Positions 17,640 to 26,626 of a stretch of DNA of 64,000 nt are shown one piece after another. This stretch comes from Gemmatimonadota bacterium. Its GTDB lineage: Bacteria > Gemmatimonadota > Gemmatimonadetes > Longimicrobiales > Gaopeijiaceae. The notes below the pieces were generated by a model. The model saw only the letters and a program-made list of their open reading frames with translations, was not told where the DNA came from and searched no databases. The stretch spans positions 1 to 64,000 of the forward strand of contig SHZS01000004.1 in the NCBI GenBank assembly GCA_009692105.1, in the 5' to 3' direction. The position numbers and the translations under genes are program-made. Each line of letters opens with the position of its first letter. Within the stretch, counting starts at the first letter, position 1.

Positions 17640-18389
17640 GTGTCCGGTCACAGCAAGTGGTCTCAGATCAAGCGGAAGAAGGCCGTCACCGATCAGAAGC
17701 GCGGCCAGGCGTTCACCCGGCTGATCCGCGAAATCACGGTCGCGGCTAGGTCGGGGGTAGGGGACCCGGAGTTCAACCCGCGGCTCCGCCTGGCCGTCGA
17801 TACGGCGAAGGCGGCGAACATGCCGCAGGACAACATCGACCGGGCGATCAAGCGGGGGACCGGAGAGCTCGAGGGAGTCCACTACGAGGAGGTCGCCTAC
17901 GAGGCCTACGGGCCCGGGGGCGCGGCCCTCTATATCGAGGCGACGACCGACAACCTGAACCGGACGGTGGCTGAGATCCGGCATCTCCTCGAGCGGCACG
18001 GGGGGAACCTCGGGACGGCCGGATCGGTGGCCTGGCAGTTTTCCCGAAAGGGACAGATCTATGTGGACTCGAAGCGATACCACGAGGAGGCTATCCTCGA
18101 GGCCGCGCTCGAGGCCGGAGCAGAGGACGTCGCGTCCCTCGCCGGTGAGTTCATCGTCACCACCGAGGTCAATGCGTTTCACGAAATCCAGAGCGTCTTG
18201 AAGAACGCGGGAATCGAGTTCTCCCAGGCGGAGCTGGCGATGATCCCCCAGAATGAGATTCCCGTGACGGGGGGGGACGCGGAGCGCCTGATGAAGCTCC
18301 TCGACGCGCTCGACGGTCACGACGACGTCCAGAAGGTCTCCTCGAACGCGAACATCGACGAGAAGCTCCTCGCTGAGGCGATGTCGTGA
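17640..18389 (+). CDS. yebC: YebC/PmpR (TACO1) family protein
   Basis: The 249-residue protein begins with the signature SGHSKWSQIKRKKAV and is full length for the family. YebC proteins were annotated as transcriptional regulators; recent work on the family supports a role in easing translation of proline stretches. The GTG start at 17640 follows AGGAGGAC. A TATATT box lies at 17551-17556, far upstream. It begins the ruvC-ruvA-ruvB run, the classic yebC-ruvCAB neighbourhood. Confidence 0.94.
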   Translation: MSGHSKWSQIKRKKAVTDQKRGQAFTRLIREITVAARSGVGDPEFNPRLRLAVDTAKAANMPQDNIDRAIKRGTGELEGVHYEEVAYEAYGPGGAALYIEATTDNLNRTVAEIRHLLERHGGNLGTAGSVAWQFSRKGQIYVDSKRYHEEAILEAALEAGAEDVASLAGEFIVTTEVNAFHEIQSVLKNAGIEFSQAELAMIPQNEIPVTGGDAERLMKLLDALDGHDDVQKVSSNANIDEKLLAEAMS

Positions 18390-18399
18390 CGGAACTGCT

Positions 18400-18954
18400 G
18401 TGACCGGAGGAGGCCCGGATCCGCGGATGACGGTGGTTGGGATCGACCCCGGCACGATGGTTACGGGCTACGGGGTCGTCGCCCGGGACGGAGGCACCCG
18501 GCTCACTCTCATCGAGTGCGGGGTCGTCCGGCCTACACCGCGAGCGCATCTGGCCGAGCGCATCCGCGAGATCTTCGAGGAGATGGAGCGGCTCCTCGAC
18601 CGCTTCCAGCCTTGCGTGGTCTCGGTGGAGACCGTCTTCCAGGGGAAGAACGCTCACAGCGCGCTCGTGCTGGGGCACGCTCGCGGCGTGATCCTCCTCG
18701 CCGCTGCGCTGCGTGGGCTCGAGATCCACGAGTACTCCCCCCGGGAGATCAAGAAGGCCGTGGTCGGCACCGGGGCCGCCACGAAGGACCAGGTGGGATT
18801 CATGGTTCAGGAGCGGCTCAGGCTCAAAGCTCCCCCACGGCCGTCGGACGCCGCCGACGGGGTGGCGGCTGCGCTTTGTCACTTCGTCCTCGGCGTGGAC
18901 GGTGCAACGACGGGGGTGCTCGCCCACCGCTTCGCGCGAGGCTCGACTTCATGA
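18400..18954 (+). CDS. ruvC: Holliday junction resolvase RuvC
   Basis: Endonuclease that cuts Holliday junctions. The 184-residue protein has the catalytic acidic residues in VVGIDPG (Asp16 from GTG 18400), SVETVF and PSDAADG. An internal ATG at 18427 gives the more usual N-terminus (MTVVGIDPG), so the first nine residues are doubtful. The stop overlaps ruvA (ATGA). Confidence 0.94.
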   Translation: MTGGGPDPRMTVVGIDPGTMVTGYGVVARDGGTRLTLIECGVVRPTPRAHLAERIREIFEEMERLLDRFQPCVVSVETVFQGKNAHSALVLGHARGVILLAAALRGLEIHEYSPREIKKAVVGTGAATKDQVGFMVQERLRLKAPPRPSDAADGVAAALCHFVLGVDGATTGVLAHRFARGSTS

Positions 18955-19535
18955 TCAGTCGGATTCGGGGGAAGCTCGTCGCGCGAGGGGTGGACGGGGT
19001 CGAGATCGCGACGGCGGGAGGGGTGGTGTACGAGATCGCCGTTCCGCTCACGGTCGCTGAGCGCCTCCCGCCACTGGGTGAGGAGATGGAGCTCCGAACC
19101 GTCTACGTCGTGCGCGAGGACCACGCCGCGCTCTACGGGTTCCTGGAGGTGGGCGAGCGGCTCCTCTTCCAGCGCCTGCTCGGTGCGTCCGGGGTCGGGG
19201 GGAAGGTGGCGCTCGCCATGCTCTCCACGTACTCGGCCCCGCGACTGGCGAGGGTGCTCGCCGAGAGGGACGTGGGAGCTCTCGTCCAGGTGCCGGGGAT
19301 CGGAAAGAAGAAGGCCGAGAAGCTGGTGGTCGAGCTCGCCGATCGGGTTGGGGATCTGCCTCTGGACGGGACTGAGCCGTTGGGGACGGTCGGCAGCGCG
19401 CAGGCGGCGGTGCGAGCGCTCGTGGCGCTCGGGATGTCCTTCGCGGAGGCTGAGGGGGCGGTGCGAGGCGTCCTTGAGGACGGGGCTCTCACGGACACGA
19501 ACGAGCTGGTCCGCAGGGCGTTGGCGCGCGCATGA
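18951..19535 (+). CDS. ruvA: Holliday junction DNA helicase subunit RuvA
   Basis: Tetrameric junction-binding subunit that loads RuvB. The 194 residues start [13 protein letters not shown], typical of the OB domain, with helix-hairpin-helix motifs ([20 protein letters not shown]) and a C-terminal RuvB-contacting domain. It overlaps both ruvC and ruvB by four bases. Confidence 0.95.
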   Translation: MISRIRGKLVARGVDGVEIATAGGVVYEIAVPLTVAERLPPLGEEMELRTVYVVREDHAALYGFLEVGERLLFQRLLGASGVGGKVALAMLSTYSAPRLARVLAERDVGALVQVPGIGKKKAEKLVVELADRVGDLPLDGTEPLGTVGSAQAAVRALVALGMSFAEAEGAVRGVLEDGALTDTNELVRRALARA

Positions 19536-20578
19536 CCGTGGAGCGGGAGGTCACCACCCCAGAGGAGCTCTCGGAAGACCGGAGCGTGGAGCCGGGTCTG
19601 CGCCCGAGTCGGCTGAAGGAGTTCATCGGGCAGGACAAGCTGAGGGACGCTCTCGGGATCGCCATCGAGGCCGCGCGTGGGCGCCGGGAGCCCCTCGACC
19701 ACGTGCTCTTCCACGGTCCGCCGGGGCTCGGAAAAACGACGCTCGCCGCGCTTCTTTCGACCGAGATGGGCGCCGACATCAGGACCACATCGGGGCCCGT
19801 CCTTGAGAAGCCTGCCGACCTGGTGGGGATCCTCACGAACCAGAAGAGGGGGGATGTCCTCTTCATCGACGAGATCCACCGGCTCCGTCCTATCATCGAG
19901 GAGTTTCTCTACCCGGCCATGGAGGATCATCGGGTGGAGATCCGGATCTCGGATGGACCGAAGGCGCAGACGATGACCCTCGCGATCGAACCGTTCACGC
20001 TGGTCGGCGCGACGACCCGCTTCGGGCTCCTGACCGCGCCGATGCGCGCCCGGTTCGGGATCGTGCACCGGCTGAATTTCTATCCCGCGGCGGATCTCGC
20101 TCGGATCATCCGGAGGAGCTCGGGAATCTTCGATGTGGAGGTCACGGAAGAAGGAGCGGAGGAGCTCGCGCGGCGTTCGAGGGGAACGCCCCGCGTGGCG
20201 AACCGACTCCTTCGCCGCGTTCGCGACTATGCAGAAGTCCGGGCGGCGGGGGTGATTGACGGGGAGGTCGCCCGGGCGGCCCTCGAGCTTCTGGACGTCG
20301 ACGAGTACGGGCTGGACGAGATGGACGCCCGGATCCTGAAAACGATCCTGGAGAAGTTCGAGGGGGGACCCGTGGGGCTCGGTTCTCTCGGTGTGGCCGT
20401 GGGGGAAGACGCGGAGACGCTGGAGGAAGTCTACGAGCCGTTCCTCATCCAGGAGGGGTTTCTGATGCGGACCCCTCGCGGCCGCGTCGCGACCCCGCGC
20501 GCGTACCGGCGATTCGGCTTCGTTCCGCCTCAGGGGCTCCGGGATCAGGCCTCCCTCTTCCGTGACCCGCAGGAGTGA
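19532..20578 (+). CDS. ruvB: Holliday junction branch migration ATPase RuvB
   Basis: AAA+ motor that drives branch migration with RuvA. The 348-residue protein shows Walker A GPPGLGKT, Walker [10 protein letters not shown], sensor GATTRFG, and the C-terminal winged helix ([10 protein letters not shown], later [10 protein letters not shown]). Its length is normal. It starts at ATG 19532 inside the ruvA stop, and its own stop overlaps queA by GTGA, so resolution and tRNA-modification genes form one unit. Confidence 0.97.
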   Translation: MTVEREVTTPEELSEDRSVEPGLRPSRLKEFIGQDKLRDALGIAIEAARGRREPLDHVLFHGPPGLGKTTLAALLSTEMGADIRTTSGPVLEKPADLVGILTNQKRGDVLFIDEIHRLRPIIEEFLYPAMEDHRVEIRISDGPKAQTMTLAIEPFTLVGATTRFGLLTAPMRARFGIVHRLNFYPAADLARIIRRSSGIFDVEVTEEGAEELARRSRGTPRVANRLLRRVRDYAEVRAAGVIDGEVARAALELLDVDEYGLDEMDARILKTILEKFEGGPVGLGSLGVAVGEDAETLEEVYEPFLIQEGFLMRTPRGRVATPRAYRRFGFVPPQGLRDQASLFRDPQE

Positions 20579-21720
20579 GTCGCCCCCACCCCTCCTCTTC
20601 GCCGCCCCCCGATCTCAGGCGTACCGAGGCGTACGACTACACCCTTCCGCCCGGGCGCATTGCCCGGTACCCGTCCGAACGGCGGGACGGGAGCCGCCTT
20701 CTCGTCGTGCCCAGGGGGGCCCTCGAGGGCGATGGCCTCGGCTCCCCCTCAAGCTCCGACCCGTTCCAGGATCTCTCCTTCTCAGATCTCCCCTCGCTCG
20801 TGCGCGAGGGGGACGTCCTCGTAGTAAATGAGAGCCGCGTGCTGCCCGTGCGCCTTCTCGGGAGGAAGCCCACGGGTGCCGAGTGCGAGGTGCTCCTCCT
20901 CCGGCCGGTGGAGAGGGGTGCGGATCCCTCGGAGGCGGCGCGTTGGGAAGCGCTGGTCCGCCCTGGGTCGAAGCTCAAGCCGGGGCGGAGGGTCGTCGTC
21001 TCCCCGGAGCTCGAGGTCGTCGTGGAGGCGGGGCTCCCAAATGGCTTGCGGGTAGTCCGCCTCGAGAGCGCGGTCCCTCTCCGAGATGCCCTCGAGCGCA
21101 ACGGGCGCATACCCCTTCCTCCCTACCTCGAGCGGGAGGACGAGCCCGCAGACCGGGAGCGCTACCAGACCGTGTACGCTCGGACGCCCGGCTCCGTGGC
21201 TGCGCCGACTGCCGGGCTTCATTTTACCCCCGAACTTCTGGAGTGCATCGACGCCCATGGAGCACGGATCGCGAAAGTGACGCTCCACGTGGGACCCGGC
21301 ACCTTCCGTCCCGTGACGTCGGAGACGATCGAGGAGCACCGAATGGATGGGGAGCGGTGGCACGTGCCCGCGGATGCGGCGGTCGCCATCGCCAAGGCTC
21401 GCCAGCGCGGGGGGCGCGTCTGGGCGGTGGGCACGACGGTCGCACGGACGCTCGAGAGCGCTGCGGATGAGACGGGAAAGGTTCGAGACGGGGAGGGCGA
21501 AACCGACCTCTTCATCTTCCCCGGCTACCCGTTCAAGGTAGTGGACGCGCTGATCACGAACTTCCATCTGCCTCGGTCTACTCTACTCATGCTCGTCGCG
21601 GCGTTTGCAGGCTACCGGACCACCCTCGCGGCATACGCGCGCGCCGTCGCCTCCGGCTACCGCTTCTACTCGTATGGAGATGCGATGGTCGTGACGCCGC
21701 GCTCCGGGGAGCGCCCGTGA
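20575..21720 (+). CDS. queA: S-adenosylmethionine:tRNA ribosyltransferase-isomerase QueA
   Basis: Makes epoxyqueuosine on tRNA from preQ1 and the ribosyl part of SAM. The 381-residue protein starts with the family pattern [25 protein letters not shown] and contains [32 protein letters not shown] and [19 protein letters not shown] short Pro/Ser-rich stretch precedes the domain. The GTG start overlaps ruvB, and its stop overlaps tgt. Together with tgt it gives two consecutive queuosine steps. Confidence 0.96.
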   Translation: MSRPHPSSSPPPDLRRTEAYDYTLPPGRIARYPSERRDGSRLLVVPRGALEGDGLGSPSSSDPFQDLSFSDLPSLVREGDVLVVNESRVLPVRLLGRKPTGAECEVLLLRPVERGADPSEAARWEALVRPGSKLKPGRRVVVSPELEVVVEAGLPNGLRVVRLESAVPLRDALERNGRIPLPPYLEREDEPADRERYQTVYARTPGSVAAPTAGLHFTPELLECIDAHGARIAKVTLHVGPGTFRPVTSETIEEHRMDGERWHVPADAAVAIAKARQRGGRVWAVGTTVARTLESAADETGKVRDGEGETDLFIFPGYPFKVVDALITNFHLPRSTLLMLVAAFAGYRTTLAAYARAVASGYRFYSYGDAMVVTPRSGERP

Positions 21721-22871
21721 CGGCTCCGCTTCCGGCGTTCGCCTTCGACCTCCTCGCGACGGAAGGGCGGGCCCGGACAGGCGCGTTCGCTACCCCGCAT
21801 GGAGTCGTTGAAACGCCCCAGTTCATGCCGGTCGGGACGCTCGGGGCCGTGAAGACGCTCTCCCCCCACGAAGTGGCCGGACTCGGTGCCACCATGGTGC
21901 TTGCGAACACGTACCACTTGTATCTGAGGCCCGGGCACGAGGAGGTCCACGAGCTCGGGGGGCTCCATGCGTTTATGCGATGGAGCGGTCCCATTCTGAC
22001 GGACTCCGGTGGATACCAGGTCTTCTCGCTTTCCGGGATCCGCGAAGTGCGCGATGACGGCGTCGAGTTCCAGAGCCATCTGGACGGATCGCGTCACCTC
22101 TTCACGCCGGAGCGAGTTACGGAGATCCAGCGGCGCCTCGGGGCCGACGTGATCATGGCCTTGGACGAGTGCCCGCCGGGGGGGTGCTCGGCCGAAGTGG
22201 CCGGGGCCGCGAACGCCCGCACCCTGGCCTGGCTCGCGCGGTGCCGCGATCGCTTCGCCGAGCTCTCGGGCCGGCACGAGGGCCCCGAGCAGAGTCTCTT
22301 CCCCGTCCTCCAGGGGAACGTCTATCCTGAGCTACGCCGTGAGCAGGCGCGATCGGTCCAGGATCTCAGTAGTTGGCAGGGGTATGGGATCGGTGGCCTC
22401 TCCGTCGGGGAGGAGAAGGAGCACATGTGGCGGATCCTCGAGCTACTGGATGAGGAGCTTCCGACCGACGTCCCCCGTTACCTGATGGGTGTGGGATACC
22501 CGGATGACCTTCTCGAGGCCATTGCCCGAGGGTGCGACATGTTCGACTGCGTCGCCCCCACGAGGAATGCGAGGCATGGAACGGCCTGGGTCACGGAGGA
22601 GGGGCAAGTGAACCTGAAGGCTGCCCGCTTCCGCCTCGATCGGGCTCCCCTCGACGCGCATTGCGATGCCTACTGTTGCACGCACTTCGATCGGGCGTAT
22701 CTACGGCACCTGACGATGTCGGGAGAGGCGTTCGCGCACCGCCTCCTCTCGCTCCACAACCTGCGGTTCCTCCTCCGACTCGCCGAGGAGTCGCGGCGGA
22801 GGATCCGGGCCGGAGAGTTCGCCTCTTGGGCTGGGGAATGGCTGGAACGGTATCGGGCCCAGCGGGGGTAA
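21717..22871 (+). CDS. tgt: Queuine tRNA-ribosyltransferase (Tgt)
   Basis: Exchanges the wobble guanine of GUN-anticodon tRNAs for preQ1. The 384-residue protein carries TPQFMPVGTLGAVKTL, LTDSGGYQVFSL and MGVGYPDDLLEAI, with the nucleophilic aspartate in FDCVAPTRNARHG. Oddity: the usual zinc motif CxCxxC reads Cys316-Asp-Ala318-Tyr-Cys320-Cys321. The middle cysteine is alanine and an extra cysteine sits two residues later. The zinc histidine is kept (His347, 26 residues after Cys321). The enzyme probably still binds zinc through the shifted cysteine. GTG 21717 overlaps queA. Confidence 0.95.
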   Translation: MTAPLPAFAFDLLATEGRARTGAFATPHGVVETPQFMPVGTLGAVKTLSPHEVAGLGATMVLANTYHLYLRPGHEEVHELGGLHAFMRWSGPILTDSGGYQVFSLSGIREVRDDGVEFQSHLDGSRHLFTPERVTEIQRRLGADVIMALDECPPGGCSAEVAGAANARTLAWLARCRDRFAELSGRHEGPEQSLFPVLQGNVYPELRREQARSVQDLSSWQGYGIGGLSVGEEKEHMWRILELLDEELPTDVPRYLMGVGYPDDLLEAIARGCDMFDCVAPTRNARHGTAWVTEEGQVNLKAARFRLDRAPLDAHCDAYCCTHFDRAYLRHLTMSGEAFAHRLLSLHNLRFLLRLAEESRRRIRAGEFASWAGEWLERYRAQRG

Positions 22872-22983
22872 TCACTCCTCCGCATCGAAGCCGGATGTGG
22901 CCGGCCCGGAGCTGCGGTCGGCTAGGACGAATGCGCTGGTCCCGAACCCGGGCCGGCACCCACCCACACCCGACGGAGTCGTG

Positions 22984-23310
22984 GTGACGCATCTCCCCTT
23001 GGGCCTCATGATGGCAACCCCCGAGGGCGGTAGCCCGCTCTCCTTCCTGCTGATCCAGATCCTTCTGATCGGCCTCATCTTCTACTGGCTCCTGATCCGG
23101 CCCCAGAAGAAGGAGCGCGAGCGCCACGACGCAATGATCGCCGGGCTGAAGAAGGGAGACGAGGTCACGACGGTGGGAGGCATCATCGGGACGATTGTCC
23201 ACGTGGACGACGCCCGGCTCACGCTGAGGACGGCCGAGAGCACGCGCCTGGTGATCGAGCGGGGGAAGGTCAGCAGCCTCGTGAGCGCGGGGAAAGAGGG
23301 TGAGGGGTGA
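22984..23310 (+). CDS. yajC: Preprotein translocase subunit YajC
   Basis: Small inner-membrane protein associated with SecDF. About 108 residues, with one transmembrane segment (FLLIQILLIGLIFYWLLI) followed by RPQKKERERHDAMIAGLKKGDEVTTVGGIIG, the family signature. GTG 22984 was chosen because GGAG lies 5 bp before it; ATG 23008 is the main alternative. Genes secD and secF, which often follow yajC, are not here. Confidence 0.9.
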   Translation: MTHLPLGLMMATPEGGSPLSFLLIQILLIGLIFYWLLIRPQKKERERHDAMIAGLKKGDEVTTVGGIIGTIVHVDDARLTLRTAESTRLVIERGKVSSLVSAGKEGEG

Positions 23311-23379
23311 TCACCACCGCGGACCGGGCTGGACGCGCCGCCCTCGATCGCGCGCATGGGTCGGATGGAGGGAGGCGGC

Positions 23380-23889
23380 GTGTCGGCCCGTGAGATCGTC
23401 CTGCTCGGGGACCCAATTCTCCGGGCGCGGGCCGCGGCCGTGGGGTCCTTCGACGACGAGCTCAGGGAGCTCGTCCGGGACATGTTCGACACCATGTACA
23501 GTGCCGAGGGCGCGGGGCTCGCGGCGCCTCAGGTCGGGGTGGGCATACGGGTTATCGTCGCCGAGATCGTGGAGGAGGGTGTCGCCCCGGTGCGGGTCGT
23601 GCTTGTGAATCCCGAGATCGTTGAGACGAGCGACGAAATCGACCGCGACTCCGAGGGGTGCCTTAGCATCCCCGGGGTGAGCGAGGTGGTCGCCCGTCCG
23701 GCCTCGGTCACGGTGCAGGGGCTCGACCCGACCGGAAGCCCGGTCCGGGTCGAGGCCGGCGGCCTCCTCGCACGCGTGCTTCAACATGAGGTGGACCACG
23801 TGAACGGAGTCCTCTTCATCGATCGCCTGACCCCGCTCAAGCGTCGGATCCTCCTCCAGAAGTACCGCAAGCTAGGGGCGAAGGACTAA
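23380..23889 (+). CDS. def: Peptide deformylase
   Basis: Removes the formyl group from nascent proteins using a metal ion. About 169 residues with all three family motifs: GAGLAAPQ, EGCLS and HEVDH. GTG 23380 follows GGAGG closely; in-frame ATGs at 23356 and 23365 would add a few residues. It sits directly before fmt, the usual def-fmt pair that sets and removes formyl groups. Confidence 0.95.
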   Translation: MSAREIVLLGDPILRARAAAVGSFDDELRELVRDMFDTMYSAEGAGLAAPQVGVGIRVIVAEIVEEGVAPVRVVLVNPEIVETSDEIDRDSEGCLSIPGVSEVVARPASVTVQGLDPTGSPVRVEAGGLLARVLQHEVDHVNGVLFIDRLTPLKRRILLQKYRKLGAKD

Positions 23890-23894
23890 GCAGA

Positions 23895-24830
23895 TTGTTG
23901 AGAGTCCTCTTCTGGGGCACGCCCGAGTTCGCGGTTCCCTCCCTGCGCGCGCTCCTGGGGGCGGGCCACGAGGTGGTGGGTGTGGTGACGCAACCCGACC
24001 GGCAGGCCGGGCGGGGAAGGAAGCTCAAGGCGTCGGCGGTGAAGGAGGTGGCGGTCGCGGAGGGGCTGCCGATCCTTGTTCCCGACCGCCCGAGGGGTCA
24101 GGCGTTCGTAGAGGAGGCGCGAGCGCTTCGCCCCGAGCTCTCCGTAGTCGCCGCTTACGGCCACATCCTTCCCCTCGAAGTTCTGGAGGTGCCCGAGCAG
24201 GGTTCCCTTAACCTGCACGCTTCGCTCCTTCCCGAGCTCAGGGGAGCGGCGCCCGTGAATTGGGCGCTCATCCGAGGTCTCGACCAGACCGGAGTGACGA
24301 TCATGCGGATGACCGAGGGGATGGATGAGGGGCCGATCCTTCTCCAGCGGGAGCTGCCCATCTCGGCGAATGACACGGCCTCAGGGGTCCTTGTCCGGCT
24401 GGCCGAGCTTGGAGCGGAAGCGTTGGCGGGGGCGCTCGCCCTCCTCGAGGCGGGAACGATCGAGGCGAGGCCCCAGGATCACGGACAGGCGACGTACGCG
24501 CCCAAGATTAGCCGGGAGACCGCACGCATCGACTGGTCTCGTTCGGCCGTGGAGGTGGGGAACCATATGCGAGGGATGGACGCCGTCCCCGGGGCGTGGA
24601 CGACGCTCGATGGAGAGTCGATCAAGCTGTTTCGGCCCGTGGTCCTGAAGGAGGACGCAGGCGCTGCTCCGGGGAGTGTCCTTCAGGCGGATCCGGACCA
24701 GGGCCTCGTGGTTGCCACGGGCAGAGGACGGCTCCGCCTGGACGAGGTGCAGCCCGCCGGAAAGCGGAGGATGGGAGCGGCCGCCTGGCTCCGTGGCCGA
24801 GGGCCGCTCGACGGGGCGCGATTTTCGTGA
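23895..24830 (+). CDS. fmt: Methionyl-tRNA formyltransferase
   Basis: Formylates initiator Met-tRNA with 10-formyl-THF. The 311-residue protein begins LRVLFWGTPEFAVPSL and has the catalytic motif NLHASLLPELRGAAPVNWA, with the C-terminal OB-like domain ending near 24830. The start appears to be TTG 23895 (TTG 23898 is next), five bases after the def stop; no ATG or GTG fits before conserved sequence. The stop overlaps thiE by GTGA. Confidence 0.94.
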   Translation: MLRVLFWGTPEFAVPSLRALLGAGHEVVGVVTQPDRQAGRGRKLKASAVKEVAVAEGLPILVPDRPRGQAFVEEARALRPELSVVAAYGHILPLEVLEVPEQGSLNLHASLLPELRGAAPVNWALIRGLDQTGVTIMRMTEGMDEGPILLQRELPISANDTASGVLVRLAELGAEALAGALALLEAGTIEARPQDHGQATYAPKISRETARIDWSRSAVEVGNHMRGMDAVPGAWTTLDGESIKLFRPVVLKEDAGAAPGSVLQADPDQGLVVATGRGRLRLDEVQPAGKRRMGAAAWLRGRGPLDGARFS

Positions 24831-25567
24831 AGACGACCGGCCCGGGGCGGAGCGGACTGAGGCGGAGCGGACTGCAGGTTCCGCGTCTGCACCTCGTGAC
24901 GGACGATCGGATCCTGGCCCGTCCAGACTTCCTCCCGCGGGCCGGGGATGCGCTGGAGGCAGGGGGGAGGGGGATCGCCCTCCACCTCCGGGGTCCGCTC
25001 ACTTCGGGGCGACAGCTCTGGGAGCTCGGGCGCACGCTTCTCCCGGTGGCGAGGCGCCATGGCGCTCTCCTGATCGTGAATGACCGGGTCGACCTCGCCC
25101 TGACCCTTTCCGCAGACGGGGCGCATCTGGGAGGGCGCAGCCTCTCCGCAGACGTGGCTCGCCAGCTGCTCGGTCCCACATTCCTCCTCGGTCGGTCGGT
25201 GCACCCACCGGCGGAGCCCACGCGATTTCTGGCGGAGCCTGTCGAATCCCGCACGGAGGTGAGCTACCTTCACGCCGGGACGATCTTCCCGAGCCTGTCG
25301 CACCCGGACCGGGCCGGAGTCGGCGTCGAAGGCTTCCGCGCGCTGGCCGCTGCCCATGCCGGAACCCCGGTGCTTGCGATCGGTGGGGTGACGAGTGAGC
25401 GGGTCGTCGAGCTGCTCGGCGCTGGAGCGCACGGGATCGCCGTCGTCCGGGCCGTCTGGGAGGTCTCCAGGATCACCGCTGCCGTGAGAGGTCTCCTGGA
25501 CGAGATCGAGGGAGCAGTGGATGGGAGCCGGAGCGAAGGAGGGGTGGGTGTCCGTCGGCCAGCGTGA
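24827..25567 (+). CDS. thiE: Thiamine phosphate synthase
   Basis: Joins HMP-pyrophosphate and thiazole phosphate to form thiamine phosphate. The 246-residue TIM barrel shows LHLVTDD at the N-terminus, then LLIVNDRVDLAL, GAHLGGRSL, LLGRSVH, YLHAGTIFPS and VLAIGGV, all in place for TenI/ThiE proteins. The canonical serine-containing loop reads PSLSHPD, so a TenI-like thiazole tautomerase is an alternative. Position beside thiS and thiG supports a thiamine role but does not separate the two. A tail of about 20 Gly/Arg-rich residues overlaps the start of thiS. Confidence 0.83.
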   Translation: MKTTGPGRSGLRRSGLQVPRLHLVTDDRILARPDFLPRAGDALEAGGRGIALHLRGPLTSGRQLWELGRTLLPVARRHGALLIVNDRVDLALTLSADGAHLGGRSLSADVARQLLGPTFLLGRSVHPPAEPTRFLAEPVESRTEVSYLHAGTIFPSLSHPDRAGVGVEGFRALAAAHAGTPVLAIGGVTSERVVELLGAGAHGIAVVRAVWEVSRITAAVRGLLDEIEGAVDGSRSEGGVGVRRPA

Positions 25568-25796
25568 CGAAGAGCGTGGAACCGGAGTTCTCCTTCAGGT
25601 GAACGGAAGGGAGCGCTGGGTCCCAACGGGAACCACGGTGGGGGATCTCCTCGCGGAGCTCGATCTCGTCGCGGCGCTGGTCGTTGTCGAACGGAACCGC
25701 GAGATCCTGCAGCGTGATCTGTACGGTCGGACCACCTTGGCGGAAGGCGACGCGCTCGAGCTCGTGCACTTCGTCGGGGGAGGAACGGATTCATGA
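25521..25796 (+). CDS. thiS: Sulfur carrier protein ThiS with C-terminal extension
   Basis: Ubiquitin-like carrier whose C-terminal glycine is thiocarboxylated to deliver sulfur for the thiazole ring. The core QVNGRERWVPTGTTVGDLL and LEGDALELVHFVGGG-like ending are present; here the end reads ELVHFVGGGTDS, so four residues (GTDS) follow the usual Gly-Gly end. Functional ThiS needs a free terminal Gly-Gly, so trimming would be needed or the stop is displaced. ATG 25521 has GAGGGAG at good spacing but overlaps thiE by 47 bp; GTG 25551 is an alternative. The stop overlaps thiG as ATGA. Confidence 0.85.
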   Translation: MGAGAKEGWVSVGQRDEERGTGVLLQVNGRERWVPTGTTVGDLLAELDLVAALVVVERNREILQRDLYGRTTLAEGDALELVHFVGGGTDS

Positions 25797-26626
25797 CGAC
25801 GAAAGCGAAGAAGAGGACGAGCGCGGGCCAGGATCGGCGTGCGGCGGATGCTCTGGACGGGCCGCTCCGCATCGGGGACCGGACCTTCGCCTCCCGGCTG
25901 ATCGTCGGGACGGGAAAGTATCGGGACAATAAGACGATGGTCCGCGCGATCCGGGCGAGCGGGACGGAGATGGTCACCGTCGCGGTGCGCCGCGTCGAGC
26001 TCGACCGGTCGAAGGAGGAGTCGATCCTCCGCCACCTGGACTCCGGGGAATTCTTCCTGCTCCCCAATACAGCCGGCTGTTACACGGCCGAGGAAGCCGT
26101 CCGCTATGCACGCCTGGGTCGGGCGGCGGGGCTGAACGACTGGGTGAAGCTCGAGGTAATCGGAGACCAGGCCACGCTTCTCCCCGACGTGCAGGCCACG
26201 CTCGAGGCCGCGCGAACGCTCGTCGCGGAGGGCTTCAAGGTCATGGCGTACACGAATGACGATCTCGTGACGGCCCTCCGCCTCGAGGACGCGGGATGTG
26301 TCGCCGTGATGCCGCTCGCGAGCCCCATCGGAAGCGGCCTCGGCCTCATCAACCCTTACTATATCCGTGAGATCAAAGCTCGTCTCACTTCACCGGTGAT
26401 CGTCGATGCCGGCGTGGGCACGGCCTCTGACGCATGCGCCACCATGGAGCAGGGAGTGGACGGCGTGCTCATGAACACGGCGATTGCCGCGGCGGACGAT
26501 CCCGTGGCGATGGCGCACGCGATGCGCCTCGGAGTTCAGGCCGGGCGTCTCGCCTACCTGGCCGGGAGGATGCCGGCCCGGGAGGTCGCGGTCCCGAGCT
26601 CTCCCACTCGAGGCATGCTCGGCTGA
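25793..26626 (+). CDS. thiG: Thiazole synthase ThiG
   Basis: Forms the thiazole phosphate from deoxyxylulose phosphate, dehydroglycine and ThiS-thiocarboxylate. The 277-residue barrel has the family start (IGDRTFASRLIVGTGKY), the Schiff-base lysine in DWVKLEVIGD, and MPLASPIGSGLG with VDAGVGTASDA for phosphate binding. About 25 Lys/Arg-rich residues precede the core. ThiH or ThiO, needed for dehydroglycine, is not in the window. The stop is overlapped by the next gene as CTGA. Confidence 0.96.
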   Translation: MTTKAKKRTSAGQDRRAADALDGPLRIGDRTFASRLIVGTGKYRDNKTMVRAIRASGTEMVTVAVRRVELDRSKEESILRHLDSGEFFLLPNTAGCYTAEEAVRYARLGRAAGLNDWVKLEVIGDQATLLPDVQATLEAARTLVAEGFKVMAYTNDDLVTALRLEDAGCVAVMPLASPIGSGLGLINPYYIREIKARLTSPVIVDAGVGTASDACATMEQGVDGVLMNTAIAAADDPVAMAHAMRLGVQAGRLAYLAGRMPAREVAVPSSPTRGMLG

